Part shown: one piece after another, positions 1 through 7,116 of the stretch
How positions within the stretch are numbered: the stretch's first letter is position 1
Layout: each line of letters begins with the position of its first letter
Assembly (NCBI GenBank): GCA_026987255.1
Contig: JALSNA010000402.1
Span: 1-7,710, forward strand
DNA from: Hyphomicrobiales bacterium
GTDB lineage: Bacteria; Pseudomonadota; Alphaproteobacteria; Rhizobiales; Aestuariivirgaceae
DNA length: 7,710 nt
Direction of reading: 5' to 3'
Notes under the pieces: generated by a model
The model's input: only the letters and a program-made list of their open reading frames with translations
Told to the model about the DNA's origin: nothing
Databases searched by the model: none
Position numbers and translations under genes: made by a program

Positions 1-36
1 GGACGCGCAAGCGTTTTTGGAGCCCCCCGGGTGGCT

Positions 37-3000
37 TCAGGAGGCTTCGCGCAGGGATTCGGCGGTTTGCAGATCCACCGAGACGAGACGCGAGACGCCG
101 GGCTCCATCATGGTGACGCCGAACAGGCGGTGCATGCGGGCCATGGTGATGGGGTGGTGGGTGATGATGAGAAAATCGGTATCGGCACGCCCCAGCATGT
201 CCTCCAGCAGGGTGCAGAAGCGCTCCACGTTGTGTTCATCGAGCGGCGCGTCCACCTCGTCGAGCACGCAGATGGGCGAGGGATTGGTCAGGAAGACGGC
301 GAAGATCAGGGCCATGGCGGTCAGGGTCTGCTCGCCGCCCGACAGCAGCGAGAGCGTCTGGGTGCGCTTGCCGGGCGGCTGGGCGAAGATTTCCAGCCCC
401 GCCTCCAGGGGATCGTCGGCCTCGATGAGCTCCAGATGCGCCTTGCCGCCACCGAAGAGGGTGGCAAAAAGGGAGGCGAAATAGCCATTGACCTGCTCGA
501 AGGCCTCCAGCAGGCGCTTGCGGCCCTCGCGGTTGAGGCTGGCGATGGCGCCGCGCAGCTTGCCGATGGCCTTGATCAGGTCGTCGCGCTCGGCCACCAG
601 CTTCTCCAGCTCCGCCGCCACCTCCTCCATTTCGGCATCGGCGCGCAGGTTCACCGCGCCCAGGCGCTCGCGGGCATCGCGCAGCTTCATCAGCTCGCGG
701 TCGATATCCTCCTTGGCGGGCAGGTTTGCGGTGTCCAGGGAGGCTTTCAGGGGCAGTTTTCGCGGCTCGCACTCCATGCGCTCGACAATGGTGGCGGCGA
801 TTTCCCTTTCGCGGGCGGCGGCGGCCTCGATGCGCTCTTCCAGGCGGGCGGCCTGCTCGCGGGCCCCCGAGAGCTGGCCTTGCGCCTCGCGCCAGTCCGC
901 TTCGATCCGGCGGATGGCCGCTTCGGCTTCGGCCAGGGCATCGGCGGCCTGCCTGCGGGCCTCTTCGGCCTCATCAATGGCGTTCATCACGCGGGTGCGC
1001 TTGTCCTCAAGCTCCTTCGGCGCGGCCGAGAGCGCCTGGATTTCGGCGCGCAATGGCTCGATACGGCCCGCCAGCTCGCGCATGCGCTTTTCGGCGCTTG
1101 CGATGCGGGCGGCCCAGCGGCGCTTCTCCTCCGCGATGGCCTTCAGGCGCGAGGTGCGCATCTGCGCCTCCCTTTGCAGGCTGTCATGGCGGGCGCGGGT
1201 TTCGGCATAGCGGCGGCGGGCCTCCTCCAGACTGGCGCGCAGTCTGGCCAGCTCCTCGCGCAGGCCATCGGCGGGCGGCAGGGCGGCCAGCTCGGCGCGC
1301 GCTTCGCCAAGAGCCGTTTCGGCCTGCGCCAGATCCGCCTCGATGCGGCTTTCGGCCTCCGCGAGGGCGGACATGCGGCTCATGAGAGCGGCTCGGGCGC
1401 GCTCGGTTTCGCTCAGGGTCTTGCGGGCTTCTTCCAGGGCGGCAGCCCTTTGCGCGCGTATCTTGCGGGCCTCGTCGCGGGCGCTTCTGGCGGCATCGAG
1501 CCTGGCGCGGGCCTTGGCGTGGGCATCCCCGGCGCGCTCCGCCCCGGCGCGGGCGCGCTCAAGGCGGGCGCGCAAATCCTCCAGGCGGTTGCGCTCGGCG
1601 AGGCGGCGGGCGGCGGCCGTCGGGGCCTCGGCGGCGGCCGACAATCCATCCCAGCGCCACAGGCCACCCTCCCTGGTGACCAGCCGCTGGCCCGGTTTCA
1701 GCGACGGCTGCAAGGCGCGGGCGCGCTCTTCGCTGTCCACCAGGGCGGTCATGGCCAGACGGCGGGCCAGGGCCGCAGGGCCGGTGATGAAATCCGCAAG
1801 AGGACGGGCATCCGGCGGCAGGGGGGCGGGATCTGTCAGCGGCGGCAGGGCGCGCCAGTGAACGGGAGCGGCCTCGTCGATGGGCACGTCCAGATCGTCG
1901 CCGAGGGCGGCGGCAATGGCCGCCTCCATGCCCGGCGCCACCTTGAGGGCGTCAATCATGGGCGGGAATAGATCGTTTTCCGCCGCGCCCAGAACCTTCT
2001 CCAGGGTGCGCACCTCGGTGGCCAGCTTCTCGGCTTCGCGGCGCGCGTCGTTCCAGCTCTGGCGGGCGCCTTGTTCGGCCTCGCGGGCGTTCGAGAGGGC
2101 CTCTTCGGCAGCGGCGGCGGCCTGTTCGGCGGAGCTGACGGCCTGCCCGGCCTGGTGGAGGGCCTGCTGCGCCTGCGCAAGGGCCTTGTCATCGCCGGCC
2201 TCTTGCTGCGCGGCCTGGCGGCGGGCGGCGATGTCGCGCGCCTCGGCGCGCAGCCGGGCAAGGCGCTCCCGGGCCTGGGCGGCGGCGCGCTCCAGGGCCT
2301 CGCGGCGGGCGGTGAGGGACGACAGGCGGCCCTGGGCGGCATCGGCCTTTTCCTGCGCCTTTTCCAGATCGCTGGCGGCGGCCTGCATGGCGCGGGCGGC
2401 CTCGGCATGGGCCTGATCATCGCCACCGTCGTGGCCCAGGGTCCTTTCCTCCTCCTCCAGGCGGCGGATGGCCTTTTCGGCATCGTCGCGCATCTCCTGC
2501 TCGCGGGCGATGTCGAGGCGCGACTGGTTGAGGCGGGCGGTGAGCTCGGCCTTGCGCCGCTCGCTTTCCTCGCCGGCGCGGCGCAGGCTCTCCAGCTCCA
2601 CCTTGAGGCGTTGCAGCACCGCGCCCCGGGTGGCCTCCTGCTCGCGCAATGGCGCAAGATTGGCGGTGAGCTCCTCGCGCTTGCGCGACAGTTCCGATGA
2701 CAGGCGGGTGAACTGCGCCAGCAGGCGGGTGGTCTCGTCCCTTTGCGCCTTTTGCCGCTGCAACTCGCGGCGCGCCCCATCCCAGGCGAGCCACAGACCG
2801 GCGGCTTCCAGCTCCTTGATGCGGCGCGACAGATCGCGGTAGCGGGTGGCCTGACGGGCCTGCCTTTTGAGGCTGTTCAGCTGGCTTTCGAGCTGGCCGG
2901 TGACATCCTCCAGACGCTCCAGATTGGCGCTGGTGGCATTGAGCTTCAGCTCGGCCTCGTGGCGGCGGGTATAAAGGCCGGTGATGCCGGCGGCCTCTTC

Positions 3001-3492
3001 CAGAATGCGGCGGCGGGCGGCGGGCTTGGCGTTGATGATCTGCGAAACGCGCCCCTGGCGCACCAGGGCCGGCGAGCGCGCCCCGGTGGAGGCATCGGCA
3101 AAGAGCAATTGCACATCACGGGCGCGCACCTCCTTGCCATTGATGCGGTAGGTGGAGCCCTTGTCACGCTCGATCCGGCGCGAGACCTCCAGGGTGTCGA
3201 GCTCCGCATAGGGCGGCGGGGCCTTGCGGGCCGAATTGTCGAGGGTGAGAACGACCTCGGCCATGTTGCGCGCCGGGCGGGTGCGCGAGCCGGAGAAGAT
3301 GACATCCTCCATGGTGGAGGCGCGCATGTTCTTGAAGGAGTTCTCGCCCATGACCCAGCGCAGGGCCTCGAGCAGATTGGACTTGCCGCAGCCATTGGGG
3401 CCCACGACCCCGGTCAGGCCGGGCTGAATCAGCAGCTCGGAAGGCTCCACGAAGGATTTGAAGCCGGTCAGTTTCAGACGGCGGAACTTCAT
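37..3492 (-). CDS. smc: Chromosome segregation protein SMC (condensin ATPase), full length
   Basis: SMC is the ATPase core of bacterial condensin; its dimer loads on DNA with ScpA/ScpB partners and compacts and segregates the chromosome. The 1151-residue product has the complete architecture. The N-terminal ATPase half starts MKFRRLKLTGFKSF, with Walker A GPNGCGKSN at 31-39. The first coiled-coil arm spans about 165-505 and is rich in Ala, Glu, Arg and Gln. A compact hinge lies at about 507-616 (DLFPP to LWRWDG), and the returning arm at about 625-990. The C-terminal ATPase half carries the signature LSGGE at 1050-1054, Walker B ICVLDE at 1074-1079 and the switch histidines ITHHP near 1110-1114. 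Length is close to the usual 1150-1200. The ATG at 3492 is the right start: it gives the canonical N-terminus and an in-frame TGA lies five codons upstream. No good ribosome site is seen at normal spacing; a G-rich run sits about 16 nt away. It follows dsbA by 83 bp and is probably the last gene of the dciA-dsbA-smc unit. No truncation or frameshift is seen. Confidence 0.97.
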   Translation of the reverse strand: MKFRRLKLTGFKSFVEPSELLIQPGLTGVVGPNGCGKSNLLEALRWVMGENSFKNMRASTMEDVIFSGSRTRPARNMAEVVLTLDNSARKAPPPYAELDTLEVSRRIERDKGSTYRINGKEVRARDVQLLFADASTGARSPALVRQGRVSQIINAKPAARRRILEEAAGITGLYTRRHEAELKLNATSANLERLEDVTGQLESQLNSLKRQARQATRYRDLSRRIKELEAAGLWLAWDGARRELQRQKAQRDETTRLLAQFTRLSSELSRKREELTANLAPLREQEATRGAVLQRLKVELESLRRAGEESERRKAELTARLNQSRLDIAREQEMRDDAEKAIRRLEEEERTLGHDGGDDQAHAEAARAMQAAASDLEKAQEKADAAQGRLSSLTARREALERAAAQARERLARLRAEARDIAARRQAAQQEAGDDKALAQAQQALHQAGQAVSSAEQAAAAAEEALSNAREAEQGARQSWNDARREAEKLATEVRTLEKVLGAAENDLFPPMIDALKVAPGMEAAIAAALGDDLDVPIDEAAPVHWRALPPLTDPAPLPPDARPLADFITGPAALARRLAMTALVDSEERARALQPSLKPGQRLVTREGGLWRWDGLSAAAEAPTAAARRLAERNRLEDLRARLERARAGAERAGDAHAKARARLDAARSARDEARKIRAQRAAALEEARKTLSETERARAALMSRMSALAEAESRIEADLAQAETALGEARAELAALPPADGLREELARLRASLEEARRRYAETRARHDSLQREAQMRTSRLKAIAEEKRRWAARIASAEKRMRELAGRIEPLRAEIQALSAAPKELEDKRTRVMNAIDEAEEARRQAADALAEAEAAIRRIEADWREAQGQLSGAREQAARLEERIEAAAAREREIAATIVERMECEPRKLPLKASLDTANLPAKEDIDRELMKLRDARERLGAVNLRADAEMEEVAAELEKLVAERDDLIKAIGKLRGAIASLNREGRKRLLEAFEQVNGYFASLFATLFGGGKAHLELIEADDPLEAGLEIFAQPPGKRTQTLSLLSGGEQTLTAMALIFAVFLTNPSPICVLDEVDAPLDEHNVERFCTLLEDMLGRADTDFLIITHHPITMARMHRLFGVTMMEPGVSRLVSVDLQTAESLREAS

Positions 3493-3550
3493 GCGCTGAT
3501 CGTCTCAACCCCCTCATGGCGGCGAAGAACCCGAGCACATGATGCCACAC

Positions 3551-3567
3551 CGCGGCGGCGCGCCGCG
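3551..3567 (-). other. GC-only intercistronic hairpin between dsbA and smc
   Basis: A perfect 7-bp stem (CGCGGCG at 3551-3557 with CGCCGCG at 3561-3567) closes a 3-nt loop, starting 9 bp beyond the dsbA stop codon. The sequence after it is not T-rich, so this does not look like an intrinsic terminator of the usual kind. It may protect the dsbA 3' end or lower read-through into smc. The 83-bp gap otherwise contains no recognisable site. Confidence 0.45.
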
Positions 3568-3575
3568 AAGGTTCC

Positions 3576-4244
3576 TCAGCCCTTGGCCTTCTTGAGCTCC
3601 TCGTCGATGATCTTCCTGAACTCGTCGAAAGGCATGTCGCCCACCACCTTGCGGCCATTGATGAAGAAGGTGGGGGTGGAATTGACCTTGAAATCGCGGT
3701 TGGCATCCTTGGAGATGCCGACGATGGAATTGGCCAGGTTCTGGTTCTTCAGGCAGGCGTCGAACTGATCCTTCTTCATGCCCGCCAGCTTGGCGATCTT
3801 GAGCAACTCCTCCTTGGGGTTCTGCACCCAGGTGCGCTGGGTCTTCATGATCAGGCCCAGCATGGGGTGATATTTCTCCTTCGGGGCGCAGCGCATGAGC
3901 ATGAAGGCGGCCAGCGCCAGCTGGTCGAGCGGAAACTCGCGGAAGATGAAGCGCACCTTTCCGGTATCGACATAGTCCTTCTTCACCAGGGGCCAGGTCT
4001 TTTCATGAAACTCGGCGCAATGGGGGCAGGTGGCGGAGGCATACTCGATGATGGTCACCGGGGCCTTGGGATCGCCCAGCGCCATGTCGCCGATGTCGGG
4101 TTGCTTGTTGAGCACGCCGGTGTTGACATATTCGGGCTTTTCGGCCGCCAGAAGAGGCCCCGCGGTCAGCAGGGAAGCGGCGGCGGGAAGGCCTGCGAAG
4201 GCCGCGCCGGATTTCAGGATCTGCCGTCTGTGCATCGTGTTCAT
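3576..4244 (-). CDS. dsbA: DsbA-family periplasmic thiol:disulfide oxidoreductase with Tat-like signal peptide
   Basis: This is a thioredoxin-fold protein expected to form or handle disulfide bonds in exported proteins in the periplasm. The 222-residue product begins with a signal sequence. A twin-arginine-like n-region (RRQILKSG, residues 6-13) is followed by an Ala/Leu-rich segment to about residue 34, with likely cleavage near LLAA/EK. The catalytic CPHC motif is at 73-76, the same dipeptide as classical DsbA. The cis-proline loop is STPTFFING, with Thr190-Pro191. An extra cysteine pair, Cys119 and Cys164, lies in the helical insertion; alphaproteobacterial DsbA-like proteins are known to carry a second disulfide. 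The ATG at 4244 has a modest purine site (TAGGT) upstream; Met4 is a possible alternative start. It lies between dciA and smc, as in other alphaproteobacteria, with no evident functional link to either. Family membership is firm. Whether it acts as an oxidase (true DsbA) or in another redox role cannot be told from sequence, and no DsbB partner is in the window. Confidence 0.92.
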   Translation of the reverse strand: MNTMHRRQILKSGAAFAGLPAAASLLTAGPLLAAEKPEYVNTGVLNKQPDIGDMALGDPKAPVTIIEYASATCPHCAEFHEKTWPLVKKDYVDTGKVRFIFREFPLDQLALAAFMLMRCAPKEKYHPMLGLIMKTQRTWVQNPKEELLKIAKLAGMKKDQFDACLKNQNLANSIVGISKDANRDFKVNSTPTFFINGRKVVGDMPFDEFRKIIDEELKKAKG

Positions 4245-4269
4245 GGTCTTTTACCTACTTGATTATGAC

Positions 4270-4291
4270 GCCGGGGCCAAGAAAACCCGGC
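4270..4291 (-). other. Intercistronic hairpin between dciA and dsbA
   Basis: A perfect 6-bp stem (GCCGGG at 4270-4275 with CCCGGC at 4286-4291) encloses a 10-nt loop, within the 84-bp gap between the dciA stop and the dsbA start. No T-run follows in the direction of transcription, so it is unlikely to terminate strongly. It could affect mRNA processing or stability; this is inference. Confidence 0.4.
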
Positions 4292-4328
4292 AGGGACTGT
4301 GGAGAAGTGGGGCTGGAAGGGCTATTTT

Positions 4329-4796
4329 TCACGGTTTTGCAGCCGTTTCCCTGGCGCTGACGGCTTCGGCCAGGCGGGTGAGTGATTCGCGCAAGGCCGG
4401 ATCGGAGACCTGCCCGGCGCGCTCTTGCAACCGCTTTTGCAAGGCCGGGTCGGGCCGTGGTGGCGGCGGTTTTGCGGAAGGGGTGTCCAAAGGCGCCTGG
4501 ACAAAGGTGATCCTTTGCACCGCCGCATAGCCGAAAAAGGCGTTGATGCGGGCGATGAGCTCGGTCTGCATGTGCTGCAATTCCAAAGCGCGGGCGGGCA
4601 TGACGCGCAGATGCAGGGTGCCGCCCGGGGCGCGGCCCCTTGCGCCGCGCGGCACGGTCAGCTTTTCGGGAACGCAAAATGTGGCCAGCTGCGGGGCGAT
4701 CTGGCGCCAGTTGCGCAAAAGACCGGCCCAGGCATGGCCATGGCGCTCGAAGGCGGGGCGGGCGATGGCGTCGAAGTATCTGTTCAGGGGCTTCAC
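4329..4796 (-). CDS. dciA: DUF721/DciA-family protein (putative replicative helicase loader)
   Basis: This 155-residue protein of the DUF721 family begins with GTG. DciA proteins of this family act in loading or activating the replicative helicase DnaB in bacteria that lack DnaC/DnaI. The N-terminal half shows the family pattern: a basic/aromatic start (KPLNRYFDAI), then WAGLLRNWRQIAPQLATFC at about 23-41, then PEKL at 43-46. A beta/alpha segment follows, GTLHLRVMPARALELQHM (about 59-76), ending in FFGYAAVQRITFV (87-99). The C-terminal part is Pro-rich and then helical (ALRESLTRLAEAV), resembling the short C-terminal helix of alphaproteobacterial members. The GTG at 4796 is the only usable start after an in-frame TGA near 4839; no strong ribosome site precedes it. 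It is the first gene of the dciA-dsbA-smc cluster, with a candidate promoter about 40 bp upstream. In many alphaproteobacteria mutY lies next to this gene, but it is not seen here. Family assignment is good; the helicase role is inferred from the family. Confidence 0.88.
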   Translation of the reverse strand: MKPLNRYFDAIARPAFERHGHAWAGLLRNWRQIAPQLATFCVPEKLTVPRGARGRAPGGTLHLRVMPARALELQHMQTELIARINAFFGYAAVQRITFVQAPLDTPSAKPPPPRPDPALQKRLQERAGQVSDPALRESLTRLAEAVSARETAAKP

Positions 4797-4834
4797 GGCT
4801 GGGCGGCGCTCGTTGCTGAAAGGAACTGGCTGGG

Positions 4835-4863
4835 ATCATATATCCGATTGCTGATGATATCGA
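4835..4863 (-). promoter_or_regulatory. Candidate sigma70-type promoter for dciA-dsbA-smc
   Basis: On the minus strand, TCGATA (4863-4858, 4 of 6 matches to TTGACA) and TATGAT (4840-4835, 5 of 6 to TATAAT) are separated by exactly 17 bp. This is an AT-rich island in otherwise GC-rich DNA. Transcription would start near 4828, leaving a leader of about 30 nt before the GTG of dciA at 4796. Prediction is by eye only; alphaproteobacterial promoters are often degenerate. Confidence 0.4.
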
Positions 4864-4878
4864 ATAACATCCCCGTCA

Positions 4879-4906
4879 GGCCAATTACCATCCTGTCATG
4901 TTGGCC
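4879..4906. repeat. Inverted repeat GGCCAA-N16-TTGGCC in the phoQ-dciA gap
   Basis: Perfect 6-bp arms (4879-4884 and 4901-4906) flank 16 bp. The right arm extends into the palindrome TTGGCCAA at 4901-4908. It lies just upstream of the candidate dciA promoter and about 95 bp past the phoQ stop. It could be a protein-binding site or a weak hairpin. There is no T-tract on either side, so it is not a standard terminator. Confidence 0.4.
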
Positions 4907-4936
4907 AAGGATAGAGCGCCCAAATGGGGAAATTGT

Positions 4937-4950
4937 GGCGGGCGGGCGGG
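4937..4950 (+). repeat. Short GGCG tandem / G-rich tract in the intergenic region
   Basis: Three tandem GGCG units followed by GG give runs GG, GGG, GGG and GGG separated by single C residues. This has quadruplex-forming potential on the plus strand, i.e. the strand complementary to the mRNA-like strand of the flanking genes. It lies about 50 bp downstream of the phoQ stop, in the 204-bp gap that holds no gene. Confidence 0.45.
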
Positions 4951-5000
4951 CCTGGACCGGCAGCGCGGCACTGAAGACATCAGGGCATGGCAGCCTGTGT

Positions 5001-6395
5001 TCAGGCGCGGGCGGCGGGCAGGCGCAGGGTGGCTTTCAGGCCGCCCAGCGATGAGCGGCCGAGGGTGATTTCGCCATGATACATGGCGGCCGTTTCGTGG
5101 ACGATGGACAATCCCAGGCCGGAGCCGGGGCGGGTCTCATCGAGACGCTGGCCGCGCTTGAGGGCCTTTTCGTGGTCCTTCCTTGGCAGGCCGGGGCCGT
5201 CGTCCTCTATGGTGAGGATGAGCCAGCGGCGCTGGTGGCGGGCGGCCTGCTGGAGCTCGCCGCGCACGCGGATGCGCGATCTTGCGTATTTGAAGGCATT
5301 GTCGAGCAGATTGCCGATGATCTCCTCCAGGTCCTGCTTTTCGCCACGGAAGCGGATGCCTCCGGCGCAGATGACCTCGACCTCGATATCCTTGCCGCGG
5401 TTGATGCGTTTGAGGGTGCGCACCAGGGCCCTGACCACTTCCTCCACCGGGGTGACGGCGCCCAGGCCGGTGGCGCGGGCGGCGCGGCGGGCGCGGTCCA
5501 GATAGATGTTGATCTGATCGCGCATCATCTGCGCCTGGTGCAGGACATGGCCGGCCAGCTTGCCTTTTGCGGCGCGGGCCTCGTTGGTAAGCACGCTCAG
5601 GGGGGTCTTCAGGGCATGGGCGAGGTTGCCCACCTGGGTGCGGGCGCGCTCGACGATCTCGCGGTTGGCGCGCAGCAGCAGGTTCAGCTCATGGGCCACC
5701 GGGGCGATCTCGGCCGGGTAGTTTTCATCGAGCTGCTCGCGGCGGCCCTCCCGGATCTCGCCCAGCTCGTCATGCAGCCGCCGCAGGGGGCGCAGGCCGA
5801 AATGCACCTGGGCGATGAGGGCCATGACCAGAGCCAGGGCAAAAAGCGCCAGAATGACGATCATGGCGCGGTTGAAGGCGGAAATCTCGGTGCGCAACTC
5901 GTCGTAATTGCCTGCGACGATGATGGCATAGCGCTTCTTGCCGCCATAGAGGGTGTAGCCTTGCTCCATGACGCGCAGGCGCACACCGTTGTTGTCACGC
6001 AGGAACAGATGCGCCACGCCGTTTTCATCGCGGCTGGCGGTCTTGAAATGGGCCAGATCGAAGCGCTGCTCCAGCAACGATCTGGAGGCCAGCGCCCTGC
6101 CCTTGCCATCCTCCGGCATGATCTGCCAGTACCAGCCGGAATCGGGGAGCTGGAAGCGCACATCGGCGAGCTGGCCGCGCACATAGGGGCGGCCTTGCGC
6201 ATCCACCTCGAGGCTGGCCAGAAGGCCGTTCATGACCGCCTCCAGGCGGGCGTCGAAGTTGCGCTCCACGGTGGTCTTGAAAAGGTAATGGAGCAGGCCT
6301 CCGGCGATCACCAGAAGCACCAGCGCCACGGCCATGGCCGAAAGCACCAGGCGGGCGGCCAGGGAGTTGCGCAGGAAAACCCGGCGGATGCTCAT
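5001..6395 (-). CDS. phoQ: PhoQ-like sensor histidine kinase
   Basis: This 464-residue inner-membrane kinase should sense a periplasmic signal and phosphorylate the adjacent regulator. Transmembrane helix 1 is at about 16-39, a periplasmic domain at about 40-176, and transmembrane helix 2 at about 177-199. The HAMP linker follows from about 200 to 252. The H-box NLAHALKTPLSVL carries phospho-acceptor His260. The ATP-binding domain has the N-box IIGNLLDNAFKYA (Asn362, Asn366), G1 DDGPG (398-402) and G2 GSGLG (424-428). The kinase core resembles enterobacterial PhoQ closely (HxLKTPL; GQRLDETRPGSGLGL), but the periplasmic part does not: it has SGWYWQI and ASRSLLEQ and no acidic Asp/Glu run. The ATG at 6395 overlaps the stop of the regulator gene (ATGA), with a GAGGAG site just upstream, so translation is probably coupled. 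The kinase assignment is firm. The PhoQ name is by similarity of the catalytic core and partner; the stimulus is unknown. Confidence 0.93.
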   Translation of the reverse strand: MSIRRVFLRNSLAARLVLSAMAVALVLLVIAGGLLHYLFKTTVERNFDARLEAVMNGLLASLEVDAQGRPYVRGQLADVRFQLPDSGWYWQIMPEDGKGRALASRSLLEQRFDLAHFKTASRDENGVAHLFLRDNNGVRLRVMEQGYTLYGGKKRYAIIVAGNYDELRTEISAFNRAMIVILALFALALVMALIAQVHFGLRPLRRLHDELGEIREGRREQLDENYPAEIAPVAHELNLLLRANREIVERARTQVGNLAHALKTPLSVLTNEARAAKGKLAGHVLHQAQMMRDQINIYLDRARRAARATGLGAVTPVEEVVRALVRTLKRINRGKDIEVEVICAGGIRFRGEKQDLEEIIGNLLDNAFKYARSRIRVRGELQQAARHQRRWLILTIEDDGPGLPRKDHEKALKRGQRLDETRPGSGLGLSIVHETAAMYHGEITLGRSSLGGLKATLRLPAARA

Positions 6396-7063
6396 GTCTC
6401 CTCGTCAGGATCGCCGATATAATAGCCCAGGCCGCGCACGGTGCGCAGCATGTCCTTGCCGATCTTCTTGCGCAGGCGGCCGATGAAGACCTCTATGGTG
6501 TTGGAATCGCGGTCGAAGTCCTGGTCATAGAGATGTTCGATGAGCTCGGTGCGGGAGATGACCTTGCCCTTGTGATGCATGAGGTAGGCCAGCAGGCGGT
6601 ATTCCAGCGAGGTGAGCTTGACGGCCTTGCCATCGAGGGTGACGCGGGCGGCGCGGGTGTCGAGCATGAGCGGGCCGCAGGTGATCTCCGAGGAGGCATG
6701 GCCGGAGGCGCGGCGCAGCAGGGCGCGGATGCGGGCCAGCACCTCCTCCATGTGGAAGGGCTTGGCGACATAATCATCGGCGCCGGCGTCGAAGCCGGCC
6801 ACCTTGTCGCTCCAGCGGTCGCGGGCGGTGAGGATGAGCACCGGCATCTTGCGCCCGGCCCGGCGCCAGTTCTCCAGCACGGTGACGCCATCCATGACCG
6901 GCAGGCCAAGATCGAGGATCACCGCATCATAGGGCTCGGTATCGCCCAGGAAATGGCCCTCCTCGCCATCGAGGGCGGAATCCACCGCGTATCCGGCATC
7001 CTGCAGGGCCTCGACGAGCTGGCGGTTGAGATCGGGATCATCTTCGACGACAAGCAGGCGCAT
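6392..7063 (-). CDS. phoP: PhoP-like response regulator (OmpR family, winged helix)
   Basis: This 223-residue cytoplasmic transcription factor is activated by phosphorylation. The receiver domain (about 1-115) has the acidic pocket Asp8/Asp9, phospho-acceptor Asp51 in VILDLGLP, the switch Thr79 in LTARD and Lys101 in KPF. The C-terminal winged-helix DNA-binding domain (about 125-220) contains LTSLEYRLLAYLMHHKGKVI, the recognition-helix region SNTIEVFIGRLRKKIG and the wing motif RTVRGLGYYI. Several stretches match E. coli PhoP closely, such as GADDYV-KPFH-EEV-AR and RR-SG-AS. The start ATG at 7063 is preceded by GAGAGGG. Its last codons overlap the kinase start, and the PepSY gene ends 53 bp upstream with no terminator between, so the three are probably one transcript. 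Its target genes are not visible; autoregulation would have to act upstream of the window. Confidence 0.95.
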   Translation of the reverse strand: MRLLVVEDDPDLNRQLVEALQDAGYAVDSALDGEEGHFLGDTEPYDAVILDLGLPVMDGVTVLENWRRAGRKMPVLILTARDRWSDKVAGFDAGADDYVAKPFHMEEVLARIRALLRRASGHASSEITCGPLMLDTRAARVTLDGKAVKLTSLEYRLLAYLMHHKGKVISRTELIEHLYDQDFDRDSNTIEVFIGRLRKKIGKDMLRTVRGLGYYIGDPDEET

Positions 7064-7116
7064 GGACCCTCTCGCTTCACGCTCTTTTCATCCTTGTCAT
7101 ATTGCCCCTTCGGGCG

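Noticed and set aside
1..36. Possible terminator after smc
   Set aside because: The GC-rich palindromic stretch at 23-36 has almost no loop and a mismatch. The homopolymer beside it is an A-run, not a T-run, in the direction of smc transcription.
31..1971. Very long plus-strand open frame (646 codons) antisense to smc
   Set aside because: It lies wholly opposite well-supported SMC coding sequence, has a Gly/Ala/Gln/Leu-rich composition typical of reversed high-GC codons and shows no family motif.
2743..3768. Plus-strand open frame spanning the smc start, the gap and the end of dsbA
   Set aside because: It crosses two confirmed genes on the other strand and its translation has no recognisable motif.
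4255..4839. Minus-strand open frame overlapping dciA in another frame
   Set aside because: The overlapping GTG-started frame has clear DUF721 features; this one is Arg/Pro/His-rich shadow sequence.
4835..4858. ATCAT...ATGAT inverted repeat overlapping the candidate promoter
   Set aside because: The arms are only 5 bp and do not extend; probably chance in an AT-rich patch.
5076..6422. Long plus-strand open frame (448 codons) antisense to the histidine kinase
   Set aside because: It mirrors the kinase gene; composition is that of an antisense shadow and no domain is recognisable.
7104..7115. Small hairpin just after the PepSY stop codon
   Set aside because: A 4-bp stem with a 4-nt loop and no T-tract is expected by chance at this GC content; it is not evidence for a terminator.
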